In this document: piece after piece, positions 52,201-60,055 of the stretch
Position numbering within the stretch: the stretch's first letter is position 1
Layout of the letters: each line of letters starts with the position of its first letter
Source: Phascolarctobacterium sp.
GTDB lineage: Bacteria > Bacillota > Negativicutes > Acidaminococcales > Acidaminococcaceae
Assembly (NCBI GenBank): GCA_003150755.1
Contig: QAMT01000005.1
Span: forward strand, 73,038-137,037
Direction: 5' to 3'
DNA: 64,000 bases
Notes under the pieces: generated by a model
Database searches by the model: none
What the model saw: the letters and a program-made list of their open reading frames with translations, nothing else
What the model was told of the DNA's origin: nothing
Position numbers and translations under genes: made by a program

Positions 52201-52701
52201 TTACTCCGGCAGTCCGTACATTACGCGGCAGATTTTTCTGCCTGCTTCCGTTTTAAAAATTCGCTCATACGCAATTTTTACCGCATCTGTTGTTGCGCCG
52301 TCCTCATACAGGTTTACCAAAAAATCTGCTTCCACCAAAATCCGGTAATCCAAAGCATCAATGTTGTTATATGTATGGTGGTGCGCAACCAGCCAGCACA
52401 CGCGGTTTACAACGCCGCCATCAAAGCCAAGGCTGCGCAGCAGTTTTTCTGCTTCCGGCGGTCCTTCCAGCTCCTGCTGCTTACCGGTGCAGGTACCGTA
52501 TTTTTTCTCGCTGTTGCGGATGCCGATATCATGCGTCAGTGCAGCGGCTTCTAAAATATATAACGCCTGCGCGTCCATTTTTTCTTCTTCGCCGATAAGT
52601 TTTGCCAGCGCATGAACTTTGATAAAATGCTGAATGCGTTTGGCATCGCCGTTATTATACACAATCATAGCCAGCATCAGTTTACGCAGATTTTCTTCCA
52701 T
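52201..52701 (-). CDS. HD-domain phosphohydrolase
   Basis: Metal-dependent phosphohydrolase of 166 aa. H and HD motifs appear in order: RIQHFIKVHALAKLIG (first histidine), ALTHDIGIRNSEKKYG (HD pair) and LVAHHHTYNNIDALDYRILVEADFLVN (later histidines and aspartate). This is the general HDc layout of small nucleotide or second-messenger phosphatases; the substrate is unknown. Start follows GAGGGG. It lies 12 bases after the RlmI-like gene. Confidence 0.85.
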   Translation of the reverse strand: MEENLRKLMLAMIVYNNGDAKRIQHFIKVHALAKLIGEEEKMDAQALYILEAAALTHDIGIRNSEKKYGTCTGKQQELEGPPEAEKLLRSLGFDGGVVNRVCWLVAHHHTYNNIDALDYRILVEADFLVNLYEDGATTDAVKIAYERIFKTEAGRKICRVMYGLPE

Positions 52702-52713
52702 AACAATCCCCTC

Positions 52714-53934
52714 TTACACAACCTGGAAAATATAAAATTTTAAATAGTAGGTTTCCGGCACGTTCCACAAAACAGGATGGTCCGGCGACTGTTGGCGCGC
52801 TTCAATCTGGCGCAGGCTGACGCTGGCATCACGCGCCGCGTCCTTAAGCATTTGCACAAAATATTCTTCCTTCATAAAATGCGAACAGGAGCAGGTTGCC
52901 AGATAGCCGCCGCGCGGCAGAAGTTTCATTGCTTTTAAGTTAATTTCTTTATAGCCGCGAATAGCATTTTTAACCGTGCTGCCGGATTTGGTAAAGGCAG
53001 GCGGGTCGAGAATAATAAAATCATAAGCGTGGGATTTTTCCTCTGCCAGCCTGGTCAGCAGGTCAAACACGTTGGCTTCCAGCGGTTTTACAATATCTTT
53101 AAAACCGTTTTTTTCGGCGTTGATGCCGGTCATGCGCACTGCTTCAGCAGATACATCCACCGCCGTTACGGACGCTGCGCCGCCTGCCGCCGCATTGAGT
53201 GCAAACGCACCGGTATGGGTAAAGCAATCAAGCACGTGCTTGCCGCGGGCAATGCGTGCCACGGCCTGGCGGTTGTACTTCTGGTCGAGGAAAAAGCCCG
53301 TTTTCTGCCCGTTTTCTACATCGACGCTGTAACGGATGCCGTTTTCCACAATCTCCGTTACGGGGTTTTTACCGGCAACGGTTTCCGGCATAAACCACCC
53401 CTTATTTTCTGTCATGCCTTCCAGCTCTCGTATTTTTACATCATTGCGCTCGTAAATGCCGCGGATATTTTCGCCCTGGCTGCGCAGTAATTCCAGCAGT
53501 TTGGTAAAAATCTGCTGTTTGCGCATTTCAATGCCCAGCGACAGAGTCTGCGTTACCAAAATATCGTTAAAACGGTCTACCGTAAGGCCTGGGAACATAT
53601 CCGCCTCGCCGAAAATCAAACGGCAGCATTTAAAGTCGTCGCCCGGCATAACCGTGCGGCGGTAATCAATAGCATACTGCAAACGGCGCTGCCAGAAAGC
53701 ATCGTCAAATTTATCATTGGTATTGGTAGAAATTATCCTTACCTTAATTTTGCTGTTGTCGTTAATAAAACCGGTGCCAAGGTATTTGCCCTTGCCGGTT
53801 ACAACGTCCACCAGGTCGCCGTTGGCATAGCTGCCTTCAATATCGGTAATTTCGTCGGCGTATACCCAGGGGTGCCCCCCTCTTGCGGCACGCTCTCCTT
53901 TAGGTGTAATATATATTTTTGTGTATTCGCGCAT
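52714..53934 (-). CDS. Class I SAM-dependent rRNA methyltransferase (RlmI/YccW-like)
   Basis: Methylates a cytosine at C5 in 23S rRNA in the best-known relative (RlmI). An N-terminal PUA domain (about residues 5-75: ITPKGERAARGGHPWVYADEI) precedes the Rossmann domain with KTGFFLDQKYNRQAV, VLDCFTHTGAFALNAA and VDVSAEAVRMT, then FIILDPPAFTKS. The cysteines in CSCSHF near residue 345 suit a methyl-cytosine enzyme. Length 406 aa is normal. Start follows AAAGGAG. Confidence 0.92.
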   Translation of the reverse strand: MREYTKIYITPKGERAARGGHPWVYADEITDIEGSYANGDLVDVVTGKGKYLGTGFINDNSKIKVRIISTNTNDKFDDAFWQRRLQYAIDYRRTVMPGDDFKCCRLIFGEADMFPGLTVDRFNDILVTQTLSLGIEMRKQQIFTKLLELLRSQGENIRGIYERNDVKIRELEGMTENKGWFMPETVAGKNPVTEIVENGIRYSVDVENGQKTGFFLDQKYNRQAVARIARGKHVLDCFTHTGAFALNAAAGGAASVTAVDVSAEAVRMTGINAEKNGFKDIVKPLEANVFDLLTRLAEEKSHAYDFIILDPPAFTKSGSTVKNAIRGYKEINLKAMKLLPRGGYLATCSCSHFMKEEYFVQMLKDAARDASVSLRQIEARQQSPDHPVLWNVPETYYLKFYIFQVV

Positions 53935-53982
53935 AAGCTGCTCCTTTGTAGTTTTTTAAATATTATACAATACTGCGGCAAA

Positions 53983-54014
53983 ATAAAAAAGCCTTCCGGC
54001 TTAAACCGGAAGGC
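53983..54014 (-). terminator. Terminator after the NrdD-tail-like gene
   Basis: Perfect 9-bp minus-strand stem GCCTTCCGG / CCGGAAGGC followed by TTTTTTATTTT. Confidence 0.88.
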
Positions 54015-54026
54015 AAATTGTTTATA

Positions 54027-54299
54027 TCAGTGCAAATGGCATACGCGGTCGGCAACTTCCGCTTTTTTAGCGTCATTAAAGCGCGGCAGCGTGCTGAGGT
54101 AACCGGTAATGCGGCGAACCCTTACAATGGTATCATAATGCGGTTTTACCACAACATTATCGCCATTCAGGCTTAAATCCATCGAAAGCAAAGTTTCGTG
54201 CGGTTTTACCTGCAGCTGGTCTTTTAAATAAATCGCAGCTTCCTCCTTGCTGATTCCGTCTGCGCAATTAACTTTAATACCGTCCATTTCGTATGTCAT
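54027..54299 (-). CDS. 90-aa protein resembling the C-terminal tail of anaerobic ribonucleotide reductase
   Basis: Small cytoplasmic protein. Its last 30 residues, RRITGYLSTLPRFNDAKK followed by AEVADRVCHLH, closely follow the end of NrdD (class III ribonucleotide reductase), which reads like RRITGYL..RFN.AK.AE..DRV.H. The NrdD zinc-site CxxC that normally precedes this stretch is absent. The first 55 residues (DGIKVNCADGISKEEAAIYLKDQL) look like a separate small domain. It has its own promoter and terminator, so it is not a leftover of a larger gene. Start at 54299 follows GAGGAG. Role unknown; the comparison is from memory of the family. Confidence 0.75.
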   Translation of the reverse strand: MTYEMDGIKVNCADGISKEEAAIYLKDQLQVKPHETLLSMDLSLNGDNVVVKPHYDTIVRVRRITGYLSTLPRFNDAKKAEVADRVCHLH

Positions 54300-54332
54300 A
54301 AAGCTCACTCCTCAAATATGTTTCATGAGCTT

Positions 54333-54361
54333 ATTATAAAACAATAACAATTATTTGTAAA
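54333..54361 (-). promoter_or_regulatory. Promoter of the NrdD-tail-like gene
   Basis: TTTACA-N17-TATAAT on the minus strand, 34 bases ahead of the start. Confidence 0.75.
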
Positions 54362-54368
54362 GGCTTTT

Positions 54369-54416
54369 CTACAAAATATTGTATTATGTGCTGCAAGCAA
54401 CCGCAATATTTTGTAG
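54369..54416. repeat. 13-bp perfect inverted repeat
   Basis: Arms CTACAAAATATTG (54369-54381) and CAATATTTTGTAG (54404-54416) with a 22-base loop. It lies directly after the stop of the secreted protein gene and before the promoter of the 90-aa gene. There is no T-run for a normal terminator, though it may still stop transcription or act as a protein site. Confidence 0.6.
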
Positions 54417-54418
54417 CA

Positions 54419-55003
54419 TCACTCGATAATCGGGCGTCCTTCCATCAGGTTCACCTGTTTGCAGATTGCCCATTTCATAATATCCACCGGGTCTTTCTCA
54501 TTGCCCATCGGCTCTATATCGCGCTCAAAAATTTCCTTTTCCGAAAAACGGTTGCCGTCATGCCTGTACACATAAATATCCGCGTTGGCGATAGTTTCAA
54601 TGTAAGTATCGTCAAAATCGCTGCGGAAACCGAAGAAACGGTTAACCATATAAGAATCCAAATCGTCCACCATTACCAGCACCAAAGCTTCAAGCTGTGC
54701 TTCTTCGGCAATGCTCTGCATTACGGCAGCGTCAATTTTTACTTTGCCATTGGGTGTAAAAATTTTTTCGGCAGCGACAGCTTTGGCAGTTGCATTATCC
54801 ACCATTTTAAAATCCGGAAAATGATAAGCCCATCTTACCGGCTCACGCCAGATGCGGTAAACCTTTTGGGTAACATTGCCGCTGCGGTCAAACACAACCA
54901 GTGTTGCAGGCTGCTCGGCAAAATCTGCATAAGCCCTCGGCGTTACGCCGATAAAGGCGCAGCAGATAAAGGCAATAAGCATAAAGATATTCAGCTTTTT
55001 CAT
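54419..55003 (-). CDS. Secreted protein of unknown function
   Basis: Not recognised as a named family. A signal peptide (MKKLNIFMLIAFICCAFIGV.. ending AYA) leads into a soluble domain of about 165 aa with segments ATLVVFDRSGNVTQKVYRIW and MQSIAEEAQLEALVLVMVDDLDS. The latter is reminiscent of small periplasmic proteins that bind by an alpha/beta fold; no catalytic motif is clear. Start at 55003 follows AGGGG; five extra codons upstream are less likely. It lies 15 bases after deoB and may be in the udp-deoB message. Confidence 0.75.
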   Translation of the reverse strand: MKKLNIFMLIAFICCAFIGVTPRAYADFAEQPATLVVFDRSGNVTQKVYRIWREPVRWAYHFPDFKMVDNATAKAVAAEKIFTPNGKVKIDAAVMQSIAEEAQLEALVLVMVDDLDSYMVNRFFGFRSDFDDTYIETIANADIYVYRHDGNRFSEKEIFERDIEPMGNEKDPVDIMKWAICKQVNLMEGRPIIE

Positions 55004-55018
55004 AATTTCACCCCTCAT

Positions 55019-56248
55019 CTATTTTAAGCAAACCGCCGTACCATGCGCCAGCGGCGGCAGGCCTAAAAATTCAGCAATCGTCTGCCCGATGCAGCTGAAC
55101 GTCGGCATCGGCGCAAGCTGCTGCGGTTTGATGCCATTGCCGTAAAACAGCACGGGTATATGCTCGCGCGTATGGTCGCTGCCCTTCCATGTCGGGTCGC
55201 AGCCGTGGTCGGCAGTTACCAAAAGTAAATCATCTTTGCCCAGCATAGCTAAAATTTCCGGCAGGCGGCTGTCAAAATATTCCAGCGCTTCGCCATAGCC
55301 AAGGGCATTGCGCCTATGCCCGTAAGAAGAATCAAAATCAACAAAATTACTGAACACCAGCGTATTATCCGGCGCGTCGGCCACAGCATTTTTTGTTGCG
55401 TTAAAAATCGCCTCCAGCCCGGCAGCGGGATAATGCTTGGTTATGCCGCGGTGTGCAAAAATATCGGCAATTTTGCCGACGGCATACACATTGCCGCCTG
55501 ATTCCGTCAGTTTATCCAATAGCGTAGGTTCCGGTGCAGGTACAGCGTAATCATGCCTGTTGCCTGTACGCACAAAATCAGCGGCACAGGTGCCGACAAA
55601 CGGGCGCGCAATAATACGCGCTATGCGGTAAGGCTTAACCAGCTTGTAGCAGATTTTGCACAAATCATACAAACGCTCCAGCCCGAAGGCTTCTTCGTGC
55701 GCGGCAATCTGCAAAACGCTGTCGGCGCTGGTATAAAGTATCGGCTTGCCGGTTTTTATATGCTCCTCGCCCAGCTCCTTAATTATTTCCGTGCCGCTGG
55801 CATGCTTTTCGCCCAGCACTCCAGGCAGCTTGCCTTCGCTGATAATAGCGTCAATCAGCTCCTGCGGAAAGCATTTAGGCTTGTTGGGAAAATAACCCCA
55901 CTCAAAGTCAACTGGAACGCCCATCATTTCCCAATGGCCGCTCAGCGTATCTTTACCGCGGCTGACTTCCTGCGCATAGGTATAAGCCCCCTTCACCGCC
56001 GCACCCGTCTGCGCTATGCTGTGCGCAAGGCTTTTACCGCGGCTAAGTTCAGAGGCTTTTTCAAGCCCCATCACTGACAGATTGGGCAGATATAAAAATT
56101 TGGGGCTGCCGTCGTCATTTTTACGGTTGGCTGCCATCCATTCGCAGATATGCCCCAGTGTATCCGCGCCCTTATCTCCAAAACGTTCCGCATCAGCCGC
56201 GTGACCGATACCGAACGAATCAAGCAAAAGAATTATTGCCCTTGCCAT
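55019..56248 (-). CDS. deoB: Phosphopentomutase
   Basis: Interconverts ribose or deoxyribose 1-phosphate and 5-phosphate in nucleoside breakdown. Alkaline-phosphatase-fold metalloenzyme with ILLLDSFGIGHAADAERFGDKGADTLGHI at the N-terminus (metal aspartate and phospho-threonine region), VDFDSSYGHRRN, LLVTADHGCDPTW and SDHTREHIPVLFYG. Length 409 aa is normal. It follows udp by two bases, joining nucleoside phosphorolysis to pentose use. Confidence 0.96.
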   Translation of the reverse strand: MARAIILLLDSFGIGHAADAERFGDKGADTLGHICEWMAANRKNDDGSPKFLYLPNLSVMGLEKASELSRGKSLAHSIAQTGAAVKGAYTYAQEVSRGKDTLSGHWEMMGVPVDFEWGYFPNKPKCFPQELIDAIISEGKLPGVLGEKHASGTEIIKELGEEHIKTGKPILYTSADSVLQIAAHEEAFGLERLYDLCKICYKLVKPYRIARIIARPFVGTCAADFVRTGNRHDYAVPAPEPTLLDKLTESGGNVYAVGKIADIFAHRGITKHYPAAGLEAIFNATKNAVADAPDNTLVFSNFVDFDSSYGHRRNALGYGEALEYFDSRLPEILAMLGKDDLLLVTADHGCDPTWKGSDHTREHIPVLFYGNGIKPQQLAPMPTFSCIGQTIAEFLGLPPLAHGTAVCLK

Positions 56249-56250
56249 AA

Positions 56251-57039
56251 TTATTCCCCCCTCAAGAGCACATGTAAAGCATGGTTAACTACTGCGCCAA
56301 AACGCTCTGACGCCTGCTGGTACACCTCCGGCGGCGCAACACTTTCGCTTTCAGTGCGTTTGGCAATAACGCCGCAGATAGAAGCAGCGTTAAGCCCAAA
56401 AGCCTGTGCCACTACAAATAACGCGGCTGTTTCCATTTCATAGTTAAGCGCCCCAAGCTGCTGCCATTCCTTTAATGTCCCACGCAGGTCGTTGCACACA
56501 TAGCCGGTAAAGCTGTCGTAACGTTCCTGCCCCGGCCAAAAAGTATCCGAAGATACGGAAATACCTACATGATGCGGAATATCAAGTTCTTCAGCAGCGT
56601 AAACCAAAGCATTGGTCAGCTTAAGCGATGCTACCGCCGGAAAATTTACCGGCGCATAATGGGTAGAAGTGCCCTCTAAACGTACAGCGGCATTATTGAT
56701 AATAACATCACCAAGATTAACTTTTTCCTGTATCGAGCCGGTTGTGCCGACGCGGATAAAGTTTTTTACGCCCAAACGCGCCAGTTCCTCCAGGCCGATA
56801 GCGACTGACGGCCCGCCCATACCGGTAGAGCAAACCAAGACATTTTTGCCTTCAACCTCGGCCAGCCAGCTTGTATATTCGCGGTGCGTGTTTAAATACT
56901 GCGCCGGGCCAACCGCCTTAGCCAGCGCTTCAACCCTGCCCGGGTCGCCCGGCAGCAGTGCGTATTCTGCCCCTTTAAGCATTTGCCGGGATAACCCGAC
57001 ATGATATAATATTTCATCCTCTGCGGCATAGTTTTTCAT
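56251..57039 (-). CDS. udp: Uridine phosphorylase
   Basis: Cleaves uridine with phosphate to uracil and ribose-1-phosphate. Nucleoside-phosphorylase fold with YALLPGDPGRVE (phosphate site), VCSTGMGGPSVAIGLEEL, RVGTTGSIQEKVNLGDVII and NYEMETAALFVVAQAFG, which contains the ribose-binding ExE-type glutamates. Length 262 aa is close to E. coli Udp. Directly ahead of deoB, and in the same window as codBA, giving a set for pyrimidine salvage. Confidence 0.93.
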   Translation of the reverse strand: MKNYAAEDEILYHVGLSRQMLKGAEYALLPGDPGRVEALAKAVGPAQYLNTHREYTSWLAEVEGKNVLVCSTGMGGPSVAIGLEELARLGVKNFIRVGTTGSIQEKVNLGDVIINNAAVRLEGTSTHYAPVNFPAVASLKLTNALVYAAEELDIPHHVGISVSSDTFWPGQERYDSFTGYVCNDLRGTLKEWQQLGALNYEMETAALFVVAQAFGLNAASICGVIAKRTESESVAPPEVYQQASERFGAVVNHALHVLLRGE

Positions 57040-57223
57040 AATCCTACCTCCAAATAATTCATCTCATTTATCTTATAATAATTTAATTTCGACTTGTTTT
57101 AAACCACTCCTGCTTTATAAAAGCAAAGCTTATGTGAAATACTTTTTAATTTAAGGTGGCTATCTGCAAAAATTTAGTTTATAATATAAGTAATGGAAAG
57201 CATTACATAAGGAGGGTTAATAC

Positions 57224-57406
57224 ATGGAAAATTATGATAATGATTTAGTAAAGCTGGATTACAAAAAACCGAAAAAAACAGCCAAGGAAACCATGACCAC
57301 TTATGATAAAGCTATCAAGATTATGTTTAAGGTTTTATTTTATATGGTAATTTATCTGATTGTCATGGCCGGTGTAAGCTACTTAATCCGCACTTTTGAC
57401 CTTTAA
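57224..57406 (+). CDS. Small single-pass membrane protein, unknown function
   Basis: A 60-aa protein with a charged N-terminal half (LVKLDYKKPKKTAKETMTTYDKA) and one C-terminal hydrophobic helix (IMFKVLFYMVIYLIVMAGVSYLI). The start has a strong AAGGAGG site. A TATAAT lies about 45 bases upstream without a clear -35. Not recognised as a known family. Followed by a two-way terminator shared with rpsI. Confidence 0.75.
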   Translation: MENYDNDLVKLDYKKPKKTAKETMTTYDKAIKIMFKVLFYMVIYLIVMAGVSYLIRTFDL

Positions 57407-57450
57407 TTTACTGCGTTTTTATTTTTAAAATTTATAGGCTTTTCCAAATA

Positions 57451-57483
57451 AAAAATCCCGCCTGTTTTAACAGACGGGATTTT
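57451..57483. terminator. Bidirectional terminator between the small membrane protein gene and rpsI
   Basis: Stem AAAATCCCG(C/T)CTGTT / AACAGACGGGATTTT, flanked by an A-run and a T-run, so it can serve both convergent genes. Confidence 0.85.
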
Positions 57484-57505
57484 AATTTTAAGCTGTATCC
57501 AAATA

Positions 57506-57898
57506 TTAGCGTTTGGAGAACTGGCTTGCTTTACGAGCCTTCTTCAAGCCATATTTACGGCGTTCTTTTTCACGCGGGTCACGAGTAAGGTAACCTGCTT
57601 TTTTAAGAGCCGGGCGGAATTCTTCGTCAACTTTTAAAAGAGCACGTGCAATGCCGTGACGGATTGCGCCTGCCTGGCCGGAGAAGCCACCGCCGATAAC
57701 ATTTACGAGTACATCGTATTTGCCTTTAGTTTCGGTGAGTTCAAGCGGCTGATTTACAATAAGTTCCAAAGTTTTCAGTCCAAAATAATCGTCAAGCTCA
57801 CGCTGGTTGATAATGATTTTACCTTCACCCGGAACCAGGCGAACGCGTGCAACTGAAGATTTGCGACGGCCGGTCGCATTATAAGTAACTACTGCCAT
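57506..57898 (-). CDS. rpsI: 30S ribosomal protein S9
   Basis: Small-subunit ribosomal protein, 130 aa. Typical TYNATGRRKSSVARVRLVPG start, NVIGGGFSGQAGAIRHGIARAL middle, and the basic tail RKYGLKKARKASQFSKR that reaches the P-site tRNA. Partner of rplM, 21 bases upstream. Confidence 0.98.
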   Translation of the reverse strand: MAVVTYNATGRRKSSVARVRLVPGEGKIIINQRELDDYFGLKTLELIVNQPLELTETKGKYDVLVNVIGGGFSGQAGAIRHGIARALLKVDEEFRPALKKAGYLTRDPREKERRKYGLKKARKASQFSKR

Positions 57899-57919
57899 TT
57901 ACGTTTCCTCCTCCGGTTA

Positions 57920-58357
57920 TTATCTTACGTTAATTTCAAGAACTTCGGGTTTCTGTGCTGCATGCGGATGTTCAGCACCCGCATATACATGCAGTTTGGT
58001 AAAGATTCTGCTGCCGAGACGGTTATGCGGAATCATGCCTTTAACAGCAAGTTCAACCATTCTTACAGGGTTTTTAGCGAGCATTTCGCCTGCGGTAGTG
58101 AAGCTGGTGCCGCCAAGATAACCGCTGTGACGGAAATAAGTTTTCTGAACGAGTTTTTTGCCGGTCAGAACTACTTTATCTGCATTGATTACGATTACAT
58201 GATCTCCGGTATCCATATGCGGAGTGAAAGTCGGTTTGTGTTTTCCACGAAGGATTTTTGCTACTTCTGCGGCAAGACGGCCGAGAGTTTTATCAGCTGC
58301 GTCAACAACGTACCATTTGCGTTCGATGTTGGACGGGTTAGCCATAAAAGATTTCAT
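57920..58357 (-). CDS. rplM: 50S ribosomal protein L13
   Basis: Large-subunit assembly protein, 145 aa. MKSFMANPSNIERKWYVVDAADKTLGRLA is the usual Firmicute N-terminus, and the chain continues with KHKPTFTPHMDTGDHVIVINADKVVLTGKK. Start follows GGAGGG. It opens the rplM-rpsI operon and has its own promoter after truA. Confidence 0.98.
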   Translation of the reverse strand: MKSFMANPSNIERKWYVVDAADKTLGRLAAEVAKILRGKHKPTFTPHMDTGDHVIVINADKVVLTGKKLVQKTYFRHSGYLGGTSFTTAGEMLAKNPVRMVELAVKGMIPHNRLGSRIFTKLHVYAGAEHPHAAQKPEVLEINVR

Positions 58358-58446
58358 CCTTATGTCCCTCCTAAATTATTTCCTGTTCAGTGCGATTTGT
58401 TAACTTCTCTTGGGGCTAATAAGATACGTCACAAAATCACGTATAT
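58358..58446 (-). promoter_or_regulatory. rplM leader, possible L13 autoregulatory site
   Basis: Untranslated leader of about 85 bases on the minus strand that starts with a hairpin ATACG / CGTAT. In several Firmicutes the rplM leader is bound by L13; whether this one is a true L13 site is inference. Confidence 0.4.
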
Positions 58447-58448
58447 AT

Positions 58449-58477
58449 ATTTTATACATCAGTATAGCGTTTGTCAA
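58449..58477 (-). promoter_or_regulatory. Promoter of rplM-rpsI
   Basis: TTGACA-N17-TAAAAT on the minus strand, directly after the truA stop. Confidence 0.8.
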
Positions 58478-58478
58478 G

Positions 58479-59249
58479 CTAAATTATCGCTTTTTTGGGG
58501 TAAATATCGCTGTAACCTACATAATCAAGGTAAAGCCCCTGCGGCGGAGCGGGCGATATTTTAAAATGCCTCTCGGCGCTGTCAAGCTCCTCTTTAAAAC
58601 GCGCCACAGTTTTTCTGCCAAGGCCGACTTCAGTTAAATTCCACACAATATTGCGCACCATGCGGTACAAAAAGCCGTCGCCTTCAACTGTAAAAAACAA
58701 ATTGCCCGGCGTTTCTTCTTTCCAAAAGGCTTTATAAATTGTTTTGACAGGCGAAGTCTGTACGCTGCCGCTGGAGCGGAAAAACGAAAAATCATGCGTA
58801 CCTAAAAGCAAAGCTGCTGCTTCATTCATCAGTTTTACATCAAGCACAGTATTTTGCATTTGCCACGCATAATTGCGGATAAACGGGTCATACCCGTTAT
58901 TTAAAACGATGCGGTAACAGTAACGCTTCCATTTGGCACTGTAACGCGCGTGAAAACCAGCTTCTGCTTCTTCCGATGATACAACGGTAATATCCGGCGG
59001 CAGAATGCTGTTCATTGCTTTTTTTATGTTGGCAGCCGGTATCGGGCACGAAGTTGCAAATGACACGGCCTGCCCTCTAGCATGCACCCCACTATCCGTC
59101 CTGCCGGAACCAGCAATAGTGATAGCTTCACCCATAATGCGCGTCAATGCTTCTTCCAGCACCTGCTGCACCGTCAAATCACGCGGCTGACGCTGAAAGC
59201 CGTGGTATGCGCTGCCATCGTAGGCAACGGTAAGCTTCATCTTCCTCAT
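58479..59249 (-). CDS. truA: tRNA pseudouridine(38-40) synthase TruA
   Basis: Makes pseudouridine at positions 38, 39 and 40 of many tRNAs. Catalytic aspartate D52 lies in GSGRTDSGVHARGQ; YDGSAYHGFQRQP at the N-terminus and FLYRMVRNIVWNL near the end are family features. Length 256 aa is normal. The start ATG overlaps the ecfT stop by four bases; an inner ATG three codons on has a poorer ribosome site. Confidence 0.96.
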   Translation of the reverse strand: MRKMKLTVAYDGSAYHGFQRQPRDLTVQQVLEEALTRIMGEAITIAGSGRTDSGVHARGQAVSFATSCPIPAANIKKAMNSILPPDITVVSSEEAEAGFHARYSAKWKRYCYRIVLNNGYDPFIRNYAWQMQNTVLDVKLMNEAAALLLGTHDFSFFRSSGSVQTSPVKTIYKAFWKEETPGNLFFTVEGDGFLYRMVRNIVWNLTEVGLGRKTVARFKEELDSAERHFKISPAPPQGLYLDYVGYSDIYPKKAII

Positions 59250-60055
59250 AAGCCAAGCCCCCAGCGCATTACAGCCAGCACCGCAATCAATACAACGATT
59301 ATTGCCAGGGCAATAAAATCCCTTGCTTTATAAACCAGTTCGTGCAAACGTGTACGCCCTTCGCCACCGCGGTAGCAGCGTGCTTCCATCGCTATTGCAA
59401 GTTCATCCGCACGGCGGAAAGCGCTGATAAAGAGCGGCACAAGTATCGGCAGCATGTTTTTGGCACGCTGAAGCAGGTTGCCGCTGTCAAAATCCGCACC
59501 GCGGGCAGTTTGCGCTTTAATGATACGGTCAGTTTCTTCAATTAAAGTTGGTATAAACCGCAGGGCAATCGTCATCATCATCGCCAGTTCATGCGCAGGC
59601 ACGCCGATACATTTAAACGGACGCAGCAGCGCTTCAATGCCGTCAGTCAGCACAATCGGCGAGGTGGTAAAAGTTAAAATAGAAGAAATCAAAAGTAAAA
59701 ACACAAGCCGCAGCGACATTTTTACGCCCATAATAACGCCTTCCGTTGTAAGGCGCAAAAAGCTGTACTGATACAAAACATCCTTGCCCTCGCCGGTAAA
59801 GGCATGAATAAACATCGTCAGCACAATAATTATCCACAACGGTTTTACGCTGCGCAGCACCATCAGCACCGGCAGGCGCGAAAGTGCTATTACCAAAGCG
59901 ACAAACAATGCCAATACGCCGTAAGAAAGCATACTGCCCGCAAAAAATATGGCAGCAATAAACAGCAGCGTCGCCAGAATTTTAGCGCGCGGGTCAAGCT
60001 TATGGATGATGGAATCACCGGGATAATACTGCCCTAAAGTAATATCAGTCAGCAT
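59246..60055 (-). CDS. ecfT: Energy-coupling factor transporter membrane protein EcfT
   Basis: Membrane scaffold of the ECF vitamin/metal transporter module. About five helices, then the two coupling motifs that touch the ATPases: AQTARGADF (about residue 180) and MEARCYRGGEGRTRL (about 218). Length 269 aa is normal. It overlaps ecfA2 by 11 bases and truA by 4. No substrate-binding S subunit is in the window, so this is the shared (group II) type that serves S proteins encoded elsewhere. Confidence 0.95.
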   Translation of the reverse strand: MLTDITLGQYYPGDSIIHKLDPRAKILATLLFIAAIFFAGSMLSYGVLALFVALVIALSRLPVLMVLRSVKPLWIIIVLTMFIHAFTGEGKDVLYQYSFLRLTTEGVIMGVKMSLRLVFLLLISSILTFTTSPIVLTDGIEALLRPFKCIGVPAHELAMMMTIALRFIPTLIEETDRIIKAQTARGADFDSGNLLQRAKNMLPILVPLFISAFRRADELAIAMEARCYRGGEGRTRLHELVYKARDFIALAIIVVLIAVLAVMRWGLGL

